From positions 248,001-312,000 of the forward strand of contig NZ_SUMD01000001.1 of the NCBI RefSeq assembly GCF_005049235.1: DNA of 64,000 nucleotides, read 5' to 3'. Numbering within the stretch: position 1 is the stretch's first letter; each line of letters starts with the position of its first letter. The notes beneath the pieces are model-generated. The model ran no database searches. It was not told the DNA's origin and was given only the letters and a program-made list of their open reading frames with translations. This document shows positions 21,341 through 30,130 of the stretch, one piece after another. This DNA comes from Rhodococcus oryzae. GTDB taxonomy: Bacteria; Actinomycetota; Actinomycetes; Mycobacteriales; Mycobacteriaceae. The position numbers were made by a program, and so were the translations under genes.

Positions 21341-21388
21341 ACAGCGCCCCTGCGGTGCCGGGAATTCCCGGAACCGCAGGGGCGCTGT
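21341..21388. terminator. Large interrupted palindrome after ilvD
   Basis: ACAGCGCCCCTGCGGT (21341-21356) pairs with ACCGCAGGGGCGCTGT (21373-21388), and the inner CCGGGAA/TTCCCGG also pairs. This is a long stem between convergent genes, usable in both directions. Confidence 0.75.
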
Positions 21389-21422
21389 CGTATCGGCGGG
21401 ATGCTCCCGCTCAAGCTCGGGC

Positions 21423-22442
21423 TCAGGCCGCGCGAACCTCCGCGATCCGTCGCTCTGCCAGCTCGATCGCGGCGGTCGAGGTGTCCACCCCGGTTACCCG
21501 GGCCCGGTCGAGGATCTCCATCACCACATCCGCGATGCGGTCCACCTTGCCGACGAAGTCCGTCAGCCCGTTCACCTCGGCGTCGCAGGAGATCAGGCCG
21601 CCCGCGTTCGACACGAAATCCGGGACGTGCACGATGCCGCGGGCCGTGAGCGCGTCGCCTGCTGCCGGAGAGGCGAGCATGTTGTTCGCCGCACCGACCA
21701 GCGCCACCGCCTTGAGCCGGTCGACCGCACGCTCGTCGATCACCAGACCCGGGCCCGCGGGGCACACCACATCGACGTCGGTCTGCAGGATCTCGTCCAG
21801 CGAAATCGCCTGCGCACCAAAACCTTCCACCGCGAGTCGCACCCGCTCCGGATCGGGGTCGGCCACCAGCACCGTGGCCCCGGCAGCGGAGAGGAGCTCG
21901 ACGATCCCGAGGCCGACATTGCCGGCACCCTGCACGGCAACCCGCAACCCCTCGACGCCGTCACGCCCCAGATGGTCGGCGACCGCCGAGATCGAGGCGA
22001 CCACTCCCCTGGCCGTGTACGGCGAGGGATCGCGTCCGTCGCTCGAGACCCGGGGGGCGTGCTCGGCGATCACCTTCAGGTCCGCGGGTCCGGTGCCCAT
22101 GTCGGCGCCGGGGATGTAGCGGCCACCGAGCAGCCCGATGTGCCTGCCGTGCGCCTCCAGGAGCGCGCGCGTCTTCTGACTGCGGGGATCGGCGTTGATC
22201 ACGCTCTTTCCGCCGCCGAGTGCCAGGCCGGCGAGCGCCGCCTTGTAGGTCATCGCGCGCGCGAGGCGCATCGCGTCCGCCGCGGCCGCATCGTCGGATT
22301 CGTACTGGCGGATCCGGACTCCCCCGAGCGCGGGCCCGAGGGTGGTGTCGTGGACGGCGATGATGCTGGCGAGACCGTTCTCCACGCGCTGGATCGACAG
22401 CTGCTCGAAGTCCTGCTCGGCCAGGGAATTGATGGCGCTCAC
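21423..22442 (-). CDS. Glu/Leu/Phe/Val dehydrogenase (branched-chain or Phe type)
   Basis: 339 residues from the GTG at 22442, with AGGAG six bases upstream. It is a short amino acid dehydrogenase: ALAGLALGGGKSVI contains the catalytic lysine region, and VQGAGNVGLGIVELL is the Rossmann fold for NAD. The size and motifs fit the leucine/valine/phenylalanine dehydrogenase branch rather than hexameric glutamate dehydrogenase. It would deaminate amino acids to 2-oxo acids, or the reverse. It is divergent from an amino acid permease, which suggests a catabolic role; the exact substrate is not resolved. Confidence 0.85.
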   Translation of the reverse strand: MSAINSLAEQDFEQLSIQRVENGLASIIAVHDTTLGPALGGVRIRQYESDDAAAADAMRLARAMTYKAALAGLALGGGKSVINADPRSQKTRALLEAHGRHIGLLGGRYIPGADMGTGPADLKVIAEHAPRVSSDGRDPSPYTARGVVASISAVADHLGRDGVEGLRVAVQGAGNVGLGIVELLSAAGATVLVADPDPERVRLAVEGFGAQAISLDEILQTDVDVVCPAGPGLVIDERAVDRLKAVALVGAANNMLASPAAGDALTARGIVHVPDFVSNAGGLISCDAEVNGLTDFVGKVDRIADVVMEILDRARVTGVDTSTAAIELAERRIAEVRAA

Positions 22443-22861
22443 TACTGCTCCTGAGGTCAGCCCACGACAGATGACACCCTTGTGGGGCTGATCCATTGCG
22501 GGACAGAGAGTTACGGCACTTGTGGCCGCGACGGGCGGAGTACCTGCCCGGCATGAACTGTAAGGCGCGTCACACGGATGTCAAGCCGTTGCGCGTCCCG
22601 CGCACGGCGACGCCGGGGTCGCGATCACGAGCCAAGACAGCAGAATCGGCGAAACGGCCCAACCCAGGTGTGCACATCGCGCAATTCACCCGAACGATTC
22701 GGCGCGCAACTGAGCACGATGCACCATCGAGCGACCGGGTGTTGCGCATCGAGTTCACAGGTGGTTCTCTCTTCACGCCGATGAGACACAGATCACATCC
22801 GGTCAAGCACAGCCCCCACCCGGCGACCCACAAGGTCATCGGGAGTCAACCAAGGAGCCCA
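22443..22861. promoter_or_regulatory. 419-base divergent regulatory gap
   Basis: No convincing gene is present. The stretch holds the two divergent promoters and four copies of a short half-site: GTTGCGCG (22588-22595), CGCGCAAT (22678-22685), GCGCGCAAC (22702-22710) and GTTGCGCA (22741-22748), in both orientations. A regulator of the Lrp/AsnC kind would fit such a gap, but this is inference. AAGGAG sits just before the permease start. Confidence 0.35.
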
Positions 22862-24397
22862 TCCATGCCCGGAGTCGGTATTTGGCGCACCAAGTCCGTC
22901 GAACAGTCGATATCAGATACCGATGAACCCGGTACCCGCCTACGCAAAGAGCTGACCGCCTGGGACCTGACCGTCTTCGGCGTCGCCGTGGTCATCGGGG
23001 CGGGCATCTTCACCCTCACCGCGAGGACGGCCGGAAACGTAGCCGGGCCGTCCATCTCACTCGCCTTCGTCCTCGCCGCCATCGCGTGCGGGCTCGCAGC
23101 CCTCTGTTATGCCGAGTTCGCCTCCACCGTCCCGGTCGCAGGCAGCGCGTACACCTTCTCCTATGCGACGTTCGGCGAGTTCGTCGCCTGGATCATCGGA
23201 TGGGACCTCATCCTCGAGTTCGCGCTCTCGTCGGCGGTGGTCGCCAAGGGCTGGTCGCTGTATCTGGGGAACGTGCTCGGAGCCAGCGGTTCGACCACCG
23301 CGCATCTCGGCCCGATCGACTTCGACTGGGGTGCCCTGCTGATCATCGGCGCGATCACCACCGTGCTCGCAATCGGAACCAAGGTGTCCTCGCGGGTGTC
23401 GGCCATCATCACCGCCATCAAGATCGCAGTGGTCCTGCTCGTCATCGTGGTCGGCGCGTTCTACATCAACAAGGACAACTACTCGCCGTACATCCCGCCC
23501 GCCGAGGGCGCGGCCAGCACGGCCAGCGGCGTCCACCAGACCCTGTTCTCGTTCCTCACCGGCGCCGACGGCAGCAGCTACGGCTGGTACGGCCTGCTCG
23601 CCGCGGCCAGCCTCGTGTTCTTCGCGTTCATCGGGTTCGACGTCGTGGCCACTACCGCCGAGGAAACCAAGAACCCGCAGAAGGCGCTCCCCCGCGGCAT
23701 TCTCGGTTCGCTCGCCATCGTCACCGTCCTGTACGTCGCGGTGACTCTGGTTCTGACCGGCATGGTCAAGTACACCGACCTGAAGACAGGCAGCCCGCTC
23801 GTCGGCGACAGCAGCGCCACCCTCGCAACCGCATTCGAGGCGCACGGGATCACCTGGGCCCAGTGGGTGATCAACTTCGGCGGTCTCGCCGGACTGACGA
23901 CCGTCGTCATGGTCATGATGCTCGGCCAGACCCGGGTGCTGTTCGCGATGTCGCGGGACGGGCTGATGCCGCGCGGACTCGCGAAGACCGGAACCAAGGG
24001 CACCCCGGTGCGGATCACCGTCGTCGTCGGCGTGATCGTCGCGCTGCTCGCGGCCTTCTTCCCGATGGGGACCCTCGAGGAGATGGTCAACATCGGCACC
24101 CTGTTCGCCTTCGTCCTGGTCTGCATCGGCGTCATCGTGCTGCGCAAGACGCGACCCGACCTGCCGCGCGGATTCAGGGTCCCGCTGGTTCCCTTCGTGC
24201 CGATCCTCGCGGTACTGGCCTGCGGGTGGCTGATGCTGAACCTGTCCGTGGAGACCTGGATCCGGTTCCTGGTCTGGATGGCGATCGGTGTGGTGATCTA
24301 CTTCGCCTACGGCAAGCGCAAGTCGGTGCTCGGCCAGCGGCTCGCCGCCCAGGCAACGCAGCCCCCGGAGGAGCAGCTGGAGACGGTCACCGCCTGA
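22862..24397 (+). CDS. APC-family amino acid permease (cationic amino acid transporter type)
   Basis: 511 residues with about twelve membrane segments. The family opening KELTAWDLTVFGVAVVIGAGIF is clear, as are the conserved FFAFIGFDVVATTAEETKNPQKALPRGI and GQTRVLFAMSRDGLMP. These features match the YfnA/CAT branch of the APC superfamily. The start is the ATG at 22862, set by AAGGAG; the longer open frame back to 22496 reads through the regulatory gap. Divergent from the amino acid dehydrogenase, with which it may form an uptake-and-deamination pair. Confidence 0.88.
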   Translation, partial: SMPGVGIWRTKSVEQSISDTDEPGTRLRKELTAWDLTVFGVAVVIGAGIFTLTARTAGNVAGPSISLAFVLAAIACGLAALCYAEFASTVPVAGSAYTFSYATFGEFVAWIIGWDLILEFALSSAVVAKGWSLYLGNVLGASGSTTAHLGPIDFDWGALLIIGAITTVLAIGTKVSSRVSAIITAIKIAVVLLVIVVGAFYINKDNYSPYIPPAEGAASTASGVHQTLFSFLTGADGSSYGWYGLLAAASLVFFAFIGFDVVATTAEETKNPQKALPRGILGSLAIVTVLYVAVTLVLTGMVKYTDLKTGSPLVGDSSATLATAFEAHGITWAQWVINFGGLAGLTTVVMVMMLGQTRVLFAMSRDGLMPRGLAKTGTKGTPVRITVVVGVIVALLAAFFPMGTLEEMVNIGTLFAFVLVCIGVIVLRKTRPDLPRGFRVPLVPFVPILAVLACGWLMLNLSVETWIRFLVWMAIGVVIYFAYGKRKSVLGQRLAAQATQPPEEQLETVTA

Positions 24398-24408
24398 CCG
24401 ACCCGATC

Positions 24409-24443
24409 GCGAACCCCCTGATCACTCAGATCAGGGGGTTCGC
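24409..24443. terminator. 15-bp perfect hairpin overlapping the doxX 3' end
   Basis: GCGAACCCCCTGATC (24409-24423), loop ACTCA, GATCAGGGGGTTCGC (24429-24443). The stop codon and last codons of the DoxX gene lie inside the hairpin, so the terminator for the permease is partly coding on the other strand. Confidence 0.8.
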
Positions 24444-25262
24444 CCCGTTGAAGAAGATCCATAGGCAGACGCCTGCCGCGACGCCGACGATGAGTGCGAC
24501 GAAGGAACCGATGTGCGGCCTGGTGGCCCACTTCCGGCCTCCGTCCACCGAGAACCGGCCGGGGCCGGTCAACACCACCGCGACGGCCGCGGCGACCAGC
24601 ATCGTCTCGTGCTCGACGCCTGACGGCGCGAAGAACTGCAGTCCCGGCTCCGCGACCTGGCGAACGCACCACGCGTTGATCAGCACCGCGAGCACCGCGG
24701 CGCCGGCCAGCGGCGTCACCAGACCGATGATCAGGAGGGCGCCTGCCGCGACCTCACCGACCGCGGTGAGGATCGAGAGCAGTCGAGCCTGCTCGAAGCC
24801 GGCGTCGAACAGTGTCGTCTCGAAGCCGTCGAGTCCGGGGCCGTTCCACCAGCCGAACAGTTTCTGCAGCCCGTGGAACAGCGCGACCGTCCCGAGCCCG
24901 ACACGAAGGACGAGCAGGCCGAGGTCGAGCGTGCCCCGCCCGGACGGCGTCTCCGGCACGATCGTCTCCGGCATCGCCTGCTGGACGGGCGAGGTGAAGG
25001 CAGACACGACGGCGGGCTCGGACGGATCGGCGAACCGCAGTTCCTCGGTGGGATACACCTCGTCGGTGGGGTACACCTCGTCGACCGAACTGCCGCGGTA
25101 GGTCGGGATCTGCTCGGTGGGCATCAGCCCGAGGTCGTCGTCCGATACGGGCAGCGCACCGCCGGAGGAGGTGGGAAGTTGCTCCGTCGGCAGGTCGAAC
25201 GGACTGGAGGCGGTGCGCTCGGTGCCGTCACGGTCCGGGTCCCCTTGCTGCTTCGCTGTCAC
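24426..25262 (-). CDS. DoxX-family membrane protein with a disordered N-terminal region
   Basis: 278 residues. The N-terminal ~115 residues are hydrophilic and contain repeated PTEQ/PTDE units (LPTEQLPTS, MPTEQIPTY, DEVYPTDEVYPTEEL). The rest is a four-helix DoxX domain (LGLLVLRVGLGTVALFHGLQKLFGWW and GEVAAGALLIIGLVTPLAG). DoxX proteins work with redox enzymes in some species, for example with SodA in M. tuberculosis. It matches Rv3005c by place. The GTG start (25262) is chosen because TACGCT ends seven bases before it: a leaderless start. Confidence 0.8.
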   Translation of the reverse strand: MTAKQQGDPDRDGTERTASSPFDLPTEQLPTSSGGALPVSDDDLGLMPTEQIPTYRGSSVDEVYPTDEVYPTEELRFADPSEPAVVSAFTSPVQQAMPETIVPETPSGRGTLDLGLLVLRVGLGTVALFHGLQKLFGWWNGPGLDGFETTLFDAGFEQARLLSILTAVGEVAAGALLIIGLVTPLAGAAVLAVLINAWCVRQVAEPGLQFFAPSGVEHETMLVAAAVAVVLTGPGRFSVDGGRKWATRPHIGSFVALIVGVAAGVCLWIFFNGANPLI

Positions 25263-25269
25263 GATGGAC

Positions 25270-25275
25270 AGCGTA
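25270..25275 (-). promoter_or_regulatory. Leaderless -10 box of the DoxX gene
   Basis: TACGCT on the minus strand, seven bases before the GTG at 25262. On the other strand TACCGT (25347-25352) plays the same part for the lipoprotein gene, eight bases before its ATG, so both mRNAs of this divergent pair seem to lack a 5' untranslated region. Confidence 0.5.
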
Positions 25276-25360
25276 AAGGCGAGCGGCGGATACGCGGTCC
25301 GGCGCGCCGCACCGGGCCGCCGTGGCGCCGCCCGCACCGGATTCCGTACCGTTTGCAGTC

Positions 25361-26500
25361 ATGGGAGCAAGTCGGGTCAGGGTGTTGGCGGCCGTGTCCA
25401 TCGTCGTCGCGGTGGCGGGCTGTGCCCGGTTCGACGACTCGGCGACGAGCCCGTTCACCCCCGCGCCGACGTTCGACGCAGGCGGAGAGGTCCGGCCCCG
25501 ACCGCCCGGCACGCCCCCGACCAGCCCCCGCGAGCCCCTCCCGACCGTCGAACCGGCGCCCTGCATCGACCCGGACCCCGCCGTCGTGGTGACCTGCCTC
25601 GACACCACCGGCGGCATGGCGATGCTGCCCGGCGGTGATTCGGCACTGGTGACCGAGCGCCGCACCGGCCGTATCCTCCGCGTCACCCCGGGCAAGCCCA
25701 CCGAGGAGTTCGCCCGACTCGACGTGGACGGCTCCTCCGACGGCGGACTGCTCGATGTCGCGCTGTCGCCGACCTTCGTCGAGGACAACCTGGTGTACGC
25801 CTATGTCTCCACGCCAGGGGACAACCGGGTGGTGCGGGTCGCTCCGGGCGATGTGCCCAAGGACGTCCTGACCGGCATCCCGCGCGGATCCGTCGGCAAT
25901 ACCGGAGCCCTGACCTTCGCGGGTCCCAACGAACTACTGGTGCTCACCGGTGACGCCGGGAACGCCTCCGCCGCAACCGATCCCGGATCGCTGGCAGGAA
26001 AGCTGCTCCGGGTGACCGCGCTGACCCCCGGACCTCCCGGGTCACAGCCGTTCCCCCAGGTCGCGCTGTCGGGCATCGGCGGCGCGGGCGATGTCTGCGT
26101 GGACCCGACCGACCAGAACATCTGGGTGACCGACCGAACCCCGCTCGAGGACCGACTGCAGAAGGTCGCGCCGAACGGCGCCGCAGGCGTCCCGGTGTGG
26201 ACCTGGCCGGACAAGCCCGGTGTCGCGGGCTGCACGGCGGGCGGCGGTTCGGTCGCCATCGCGCTGACCGCGGGCCGGGCACTCGCGCTGCTCGACACCG
26301 ATCCGCAGACCGGAGCCGTGACCGCGGCGCCGTCACTGATCGCCCAGGACCGGTACGGCCGACTCGGTGCGGCCGCGCTCGGCGCCGAGAACACGATCTG
26401 GGTATCGACCGTCAACAAGGCCGACGGCCAACCCGGCGGCCCGACCGACGACCGGGTGGTCAAGATCCCCGCACCGCAGGGCGGCGGCGGCTTCGACTGA
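25361..26500 (+). CDS. LppZ-like lipoprotein with sorbosone/PQQ-type beta-propeller
   Basis: 379 residues. A lipoprotein signal peptide ends in the lipobox VAGC (Cys ~21), so the protein is anchored outside the membrane. After a Pro-rich linker comes a beta-propeller of the PQQ-dependent sugar dehydrogenase/sorbosone type (GGMAMLPGGDSALVTERRTGRILRV, DGGLLDVALSPTF, NELLVLTGDAGN). It matches Rv3006 (LppZ) by order. Enzyme activity is not shown; such propellers can be non-catalytic. Confidence 0.82.
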   Translation: MGASRVRVLAAVSIVVAVAGCARFDDSATSPFTPAPTFDAGGEVRPRPPGTPPTSPREPLPTVEPAPCIDPDPAVVVTCLDTTGGMAMLPGGDSALVTERRTGRILRVTPGKPTEEFARLDVDGSSDGGLLDVALSPTFVEDNLVYAYVSTPGDNRVVRVAPGDVPKDVLTGIPRGSVGNTGALTFAGPNELLVLTGDAGNASAATDPGSLAGKLLRVTALTPGPPGSQPFPQVALSGIGGAGDVCVDPTDQNIWVTDRTPLEDRLQKVAPNGAAGVPVWTWPDKPGVAGCTAGGGSVAIALTAGRALALLDTDPQTGAVTAAPSLIAQDRYGRLGAAALGAENTIWVSTVNKADGQPGGPTDDRVVKIPAPQGGGGFD

Positions 26501-26504
26501 CCGT

Positions 26505-26561
26505 CGAGTGTGCACCTCCCGGGGCATCGGCCGAGAACACCCGACGGCTAGTGCACACTCG
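26505..26561. terminator. Hairpin between the LppZ-like and antiporter genes
   Basis: CGAGTGTGCAC (26505-26515) is perfectly complementary to GTGCACACTCG (26551-26561), with a 35-base loop, between convergent genes. Confidence 0.5.
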
Positions 26562-26564
26562 GCG

Positions 26565-27776
26565 CTAGCGGGCGGTGGGGGCCGGAACCTTCTTCGGCGC
26601 CTTCGGCGCGAGCAGCGAGGCGGACAGCGGCAACACCAGCACGGTGATCGCGCCCGCGGCGACCAGGATCGAGGCGTTCGACTCGGTCATCTGCCCGGCG
26701 TTCACCGCGACCTCCGTCACCGCGACGATCAGCGGTAGACCGGTGGCGGCGTAGAGCGCCACCTGCCCCCGCTCGCGCACGGTCGGCTGCGGATCCTTGA
26801 GTTCCGGACCCCGGTCGAAGCGTTCGGCGAAGAACACCGGCAGCCCGCGCACCAGCAGGATCAGCACCAGGAACGCGAGCAGTACGCCCGGCGCGGCGGC
26901 CACGGCCTTGACGTCGATCGCCATGCCCGAGGTGACGAAGAAGATCGGGATGAGCAGACCGAAGGCCAGCCCGTCCAGCTTCGCCTCCAGCTTCTCGTCG
27001 CCCGACGGCATCGCGCGGCGCAGGATGAAGCCCGCGGCGAAGGCGCCAAGGATGATGTCGAGATCGAAGATCGTCGCGACCGCGATCAGCGTGACCAGCA
27101 GCAGGATCGTCAGCCGCACGGTGGTCTGCGCGGTGGTCTCGGAGCCGAGCCGGATGATCGAGGCCAGCTTCGAGCCCTCGCGGCGCAGGCCCGCCGGGAT
27201 GAACGCGACCCCGACCGCCGCCGCCGCGAACGCCGCCAGCACGACAAGCGACGCCCCCGCACTACGCGAGCTCAGCAGGATCGCCATCGCGATCACCGGT
27301 CCGAGCTCACCGAAGGCGCCATGATTGAGAACCGTTCGGCCCAAGCGGGTTCCGAGCATGCCGCTGTCCTTGAGGATCGGCAGCAGTGTGCCGAGCGCCG
27401 TGGAGGTCAGGGCGATGGCCACCGCGATCTCCGCGTTGATCGCGCCGGTGAGGCCGAGCAACCCGACCACCACGAAGGCCAGCACCAGGCAGGACAGCCA
27501 GGTGATCAGCGCCCGACGCCCGCCGCGACCGGTCAGCTCACTGGTGTTGATCTCGTAGCCCGCGAGCAGGAACAGCATGCCGAGGCCGAGCTCGCGGAGC
27601 AGGTCGATCTCGCTGCCCATGACGGCGAGGTCGAGAACGTGCGGCCCGACGATGACGCCCGCGATCAGCAGCAGCACGACCTCCGGCACCAGCTTGCGGG
27701 GCACCAGCCCAGCGACCAGCGGAGCGATGACGGCGCAGAGCGCTATCCAGAAGAACGAAGCGGAGACTGAGGGCAC
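26565..27776 (-). CDS. CPA2-family cation/proton antiporter
   Basis: 403 residues with 11-12 membrane segments and no soluble RCK/TrkA domain. Marks of the Kef/Na+-H+ exchanger domain include GLGMLFLLAGYEINTSEL, ALTSTALGTLLPILKD and GAFAAGFILRRAMP. It exchanges Na+ or K+ for H+ at the membrane. It lies downstream of gatB on the same strand with a gap of about 60 bases. Ion specificity cannot be read from the sequence. Confidence 0.85.
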   Translation of the reverse strand: MPSVSASFFWIALCAVIAPLVAGLVPRKLVPEVVLLLIAGVIVGPHVLDLAVMGSEIDLLRELGLGMLFLLAGYEINTSELTGRGGRRALITWLSCLVLAFVVVGLLGLTGAINAEIAVAIALTSTALGTLLPILKDSGMLGTRLGRTVLNHGAFGELGPVIAMAILLSSRSAGASLVVLAAFAAAAVGVAFIPAGLRREGSKLASIIRLGSETTAQTTVRLTILLLVTLIAVATIFDLDIILGAFAAGFILRRAMPSGDEKLEAKLDGLAFGLLIPIFFVTSGMAIDVKAVAAAPGVLLAFLVLILLVRGLPVFFAERFDRGPELKDPQPTVRERGQVALYAATGLPLIVAVTEVAVNAGQMTESNASILVAAGAITVLVLPLSASLLAPKAPKKVPAPTAR

Positions 27777-27838
27777 CCGCCTGATTCTGCTAGACGAGCA
27801 CCACCATCGACGACAGGACCCTCACGCCGTGTGTCGGC

Positions 27839-29359
27839 TCAGGAGCAGGCCGCGATGACCATGTCCTTGACCTGTGCGGGGTCGGCCTGGCCCCGGGTTG
27901 CCTTCATGACGTCGCCGACGATCTTGCCCGCCGCCGCGACCTTGCCCGCGCGGATCTTCTCGGCGATGTCCGGGTTCGCGGCGAGCGCGGCGTCGACCGC
28001 GGCCTGCAGCGCCGAGTCGTCGCGCATCACGGCGAGCTCCCGCTTGGCCACGACCTCGTCCGGCTCGCCCTCGCCTGCGAGCACACCGTCGACGGCCTGC
28101 CGCGCCTGCTTGTTCGCCAGCGTGCCGTCGGCGACGAGCGCGATGACCCGCGCCAGCTGCGCCGGGGTGATCGGCAGCTCGGCGAGCGTCACGCCGCGGG
28201 TGTTGGCCTGCTGCGAGAGGTACGCCACCCACCAGGACCGCGCCGCATCGGCGGGCGCGCCCGCCTCGGTGGTGGCGATGACCAGTTCCAGCGCACCGGA
28301 GTTCACCAGGTCGCGCATCTCCTCGTCGGAGACGCCCCAGTCCGCCTGGATGCGGGCGCGGCGGATCCACGGCAGCTCGGGCAGCGTGCCGCGCAGCTCC
28401 TCGACCCACTCGGCGCTCGGGGCGACGGGCTCGAGGTCCGGCTCCGGGAAGTACCGGTAGTCCTCCGCGGTCTCCTTGCGGCGCCCGGCGGAGGTGGTGC
28501 CGTCGGCCTCCTGGAAGTGGCGGGTCTCCTGGATGACCTCACCGCCCGAGCTGAGCACGGCGGCCTGGCGGCGCATCTCGTAGCGGACGGCCACCTCGAC
28601 GCTCTTGAGGGAGTTGACGTTCTTGGTCTCGGTGCGGGTGCCGAACTCCTTGGCGCCGATCGGCATCAGCGAGATGTTGGCGTCGCACCGCATCGATCCC
28701 TGATCCATCCGGACGTCGGACACGTCGAGCGACTTGAGCAGATCACGCAGCGCGGTGACGTACGCGCGGGCGACCTCGGGGGCGCGCTCGCCCGCACCGG
28801 AGATGGTCTTGGTGACGATCTCCACCAGCGGGACGCCTGCGCGGTTGTAGTCGAGCAGCGAGTGGCTGGCGCCGTGGATCCGGCCGGTGGCGCCGCCGAC
28901 GTGCAGCGACTTACCGGTGTCCTCCTCCATGTGCGCGCGCTCGATCTCGACCCGCCAGGTGGTGCCGTCGTCGAGCACCACGTCGAGGTAGCCCTCGGTG
29001 GCGATCGGCTCGTCGTACTGCGAGATCTGGTAGTTCTTCGGCTGATCCGGGTAGAAGTAGTTCTTCCTGGCGAAGCGGCCCCACGGGGTGATCGAGCAGT
29101 TCAGTGCAAGACCGATGCGGATGGCGGACTCGACCGCCGACTGGTTGACCACCGGCAGCGAGCCCGGCAGGCCCAGGCAGACCGGGCACACCTGGGTGTT
29201 GGGCTCGGCGCCGAAGGCCGTGGGGCACGGGCAGAACATCTTCGTCGCGGTGTGCAGCTCGACGTGTACCTCCATGCCCATGACGGGCTCGAAGCGGGCG
29301 AGCACCTCGTCGTAATCGAGAAGGTCAGTACTTGTCGCCACCCGGCCGGCTGCAGTCAT
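27839..29359 (-). CDS. gatB: Aspartyl/glutamyl-tRNA amidotransferase subunit B
   Basis: 506 residues from the ATG at 29359. GatB carries the kinase site that activates Glu-tRNA-Gln or Asp-tRNA-Asn for amidation. [18 protein letters not shown], the Cys pair in [25 protein letters not shown] and the C-terminal YqeY-like tail ([39 protein letters not shown]) are all present. gatA and gatC, which in relatives lie next to pfkA and gatB, are here 30 kb away beyond the island. A TAAACT box seven bases before the ATG suggests a leaderless mRNA. Confidence 0.95.
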   Translation of the reverse strand: MTAAGRVATSTDLLDYDEVLARFEPVMGMEVHVELHTATKMFCPCPTAFGAEPNTQVCPVCLGLPGSLPVVNQSAVESAIRIGLALNCSITPWGRFARKNYFYPDQPKNYQISQYDEPIATEGYLDVVLDDGTTWRVEIERAHMEEDTGKSLHVGGATGRIHGASHSLLDYNRAGVPLVEIVTKTISGAGERAPEVARAYVTALRDLLKSLDVSDVRMDQGSMRCDANISLMPIGAKEFGTRTETKNVNSLKSVEVAVRYEMRRQAAVLSSGGEVIQETRHFQEADGTTSAGRRKETAEDYRYFPEPDLEPVAPSAEWVEELRGTLPELPWIRRARIQADWGVSDEEMRDLVNSGALELVIATTEAGAPADAARSWWVAYLSQQANTRGVTLAELPITPAQLARVIALVADGTLANKQARQAVDGVLAGEGEPDEVVAKRELAVMRDDSALQAAVDAALAANPDIAEKIRAGKVAAAGKIVGDVMKATRGQADPAQVKDMVIAACS

Positions 29360-29366
29360 GGTCACG

Positions 29367-29372
29367 AGTTTA
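29367..29372 (-). promoter_or_regulatory. Leaderless -10 box of gatB
   Basis: TAAACT on the minus strand followed by CGTGACC and the ATG. The box overlaps the stop codon of the TetR gene upstream. Confidence 0.5.
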
Positions 29373-29996
29373 TGCGCCCCGCTTCGGCAGCAGCAGGTCG
29401 GCCAGGTTGTCGATCTGCTCGTGCACATCCGGCCAGGGTTCGCGGGCCTTGTTGAGTCGCAGCGCCACCATGCCGTGCGTCGCGCTCCACACGTGCATCC
29501 CGAGCATCACCGTCTCCTTCGCGTCCGCAGGAAGGTCCAGGTATCGCCCGACCTCCTCGGTGAGGAGCAGGATCGCGCGGTGCGCGTGTGAGTCGGCCAG
29601 CCGCTCGCCGGCCTGATGGCGCAGGTTGGAGACGAACAGCACCCGATAGTGACCGGGATTGGCAAGCCCGTAGCCGACGTAGGCGTGCCCCATCGCCCGC
29701 AGCCGGGCGCCCGGGTCCTCCCCCGCCTCCTCGGCGGCCGCCTGCAGCACGGCGGCGAACTCCTCGAACCGGAGCTGCTTCACCGCGAGGTGGAGCTCCT
29801 CGCGATCGGCGAAATGCAGATAGATGGAGGTCGGTGTGACGCCGACGCGCCTGGCGACGCCGCGCAGCGACACCGCGTCGACATCGCCGGTCTCGCCGAG
29901 CATCTCCGCGGCGGCCGCGAGGATGTCCGTTCGCAGCGACTCGCCCGCGCCCCGCCTGGACGGCGTGCGCTGGGCCTTCTTCCTCGTCGAGATCAC
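29370..29996 (-). CDS. TetR-family regulator with WHG C-terminal domain
   Basis: 208 residues. The N-terminal helix-turn-helix reads [28 protein letters not shown], and the C-terminal half has the TetR_C WHG type with [12 protein letters not shown] chose the GTG at 29996 because TAAGGT ends seven bases before it (leaderless). It is divergent from an MFS drug exporter, and the gap between them holds two copies of a 16-base repeat over the exporter promoter, so it most likely represses that exporter. Confidence 0.85.
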   Translation of the reverse strand: MISTRKKAQRTPSRRGAGESLRTDILAAAAEMLGETGDVDAVSLRGVARRVGVTPTSIYLHFADREELHLAVKQLRFEEFAAVLQAAAEEAGEDPGARLRAMGHAYVGYGLANPGHYRVLFVSNLRHQAGERLADSHAHRAILLLTEEVGRYLDLPADAKETVMLGMHVWSATHGMVALRLNKAREPWPDVHEQIDNLADLLLPKRGA

Positions 29997-30048
29997 GCGA
30001 GCCACCTTAGTCGCGGGCGCTCGGCCGTCCGGGGCCGGGCGCACCGCA

Positions 30049-30095
30049 TTGACACCCGTAGGGCTACGCCTGTTAATTTACACCCGTAGCGCTAC
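30049..30095 (+). promoter_or_regulatory. MFS exporter promoter with two TetR-type operator repeats
   Basis: TTGACA (30049-30054) and TTAATT (30073-30078) form a promoter with an 18-base spacer. ACACCCGTAGGGCTAC (30052-30067) lies in the spacer, and ACACCCGTAGCGCTAC (30080-30095) lies just after the -10 box, 28 bases on. Each contains a GTAG(C/G)GCTAC palindrome. Binding there would block RNA polymerase. Confidence 0.65.
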
Positions 30096-30130
30096 CCGAT
30101 CCGGCACGGCGCGTCCGCACAGGAGGACCG

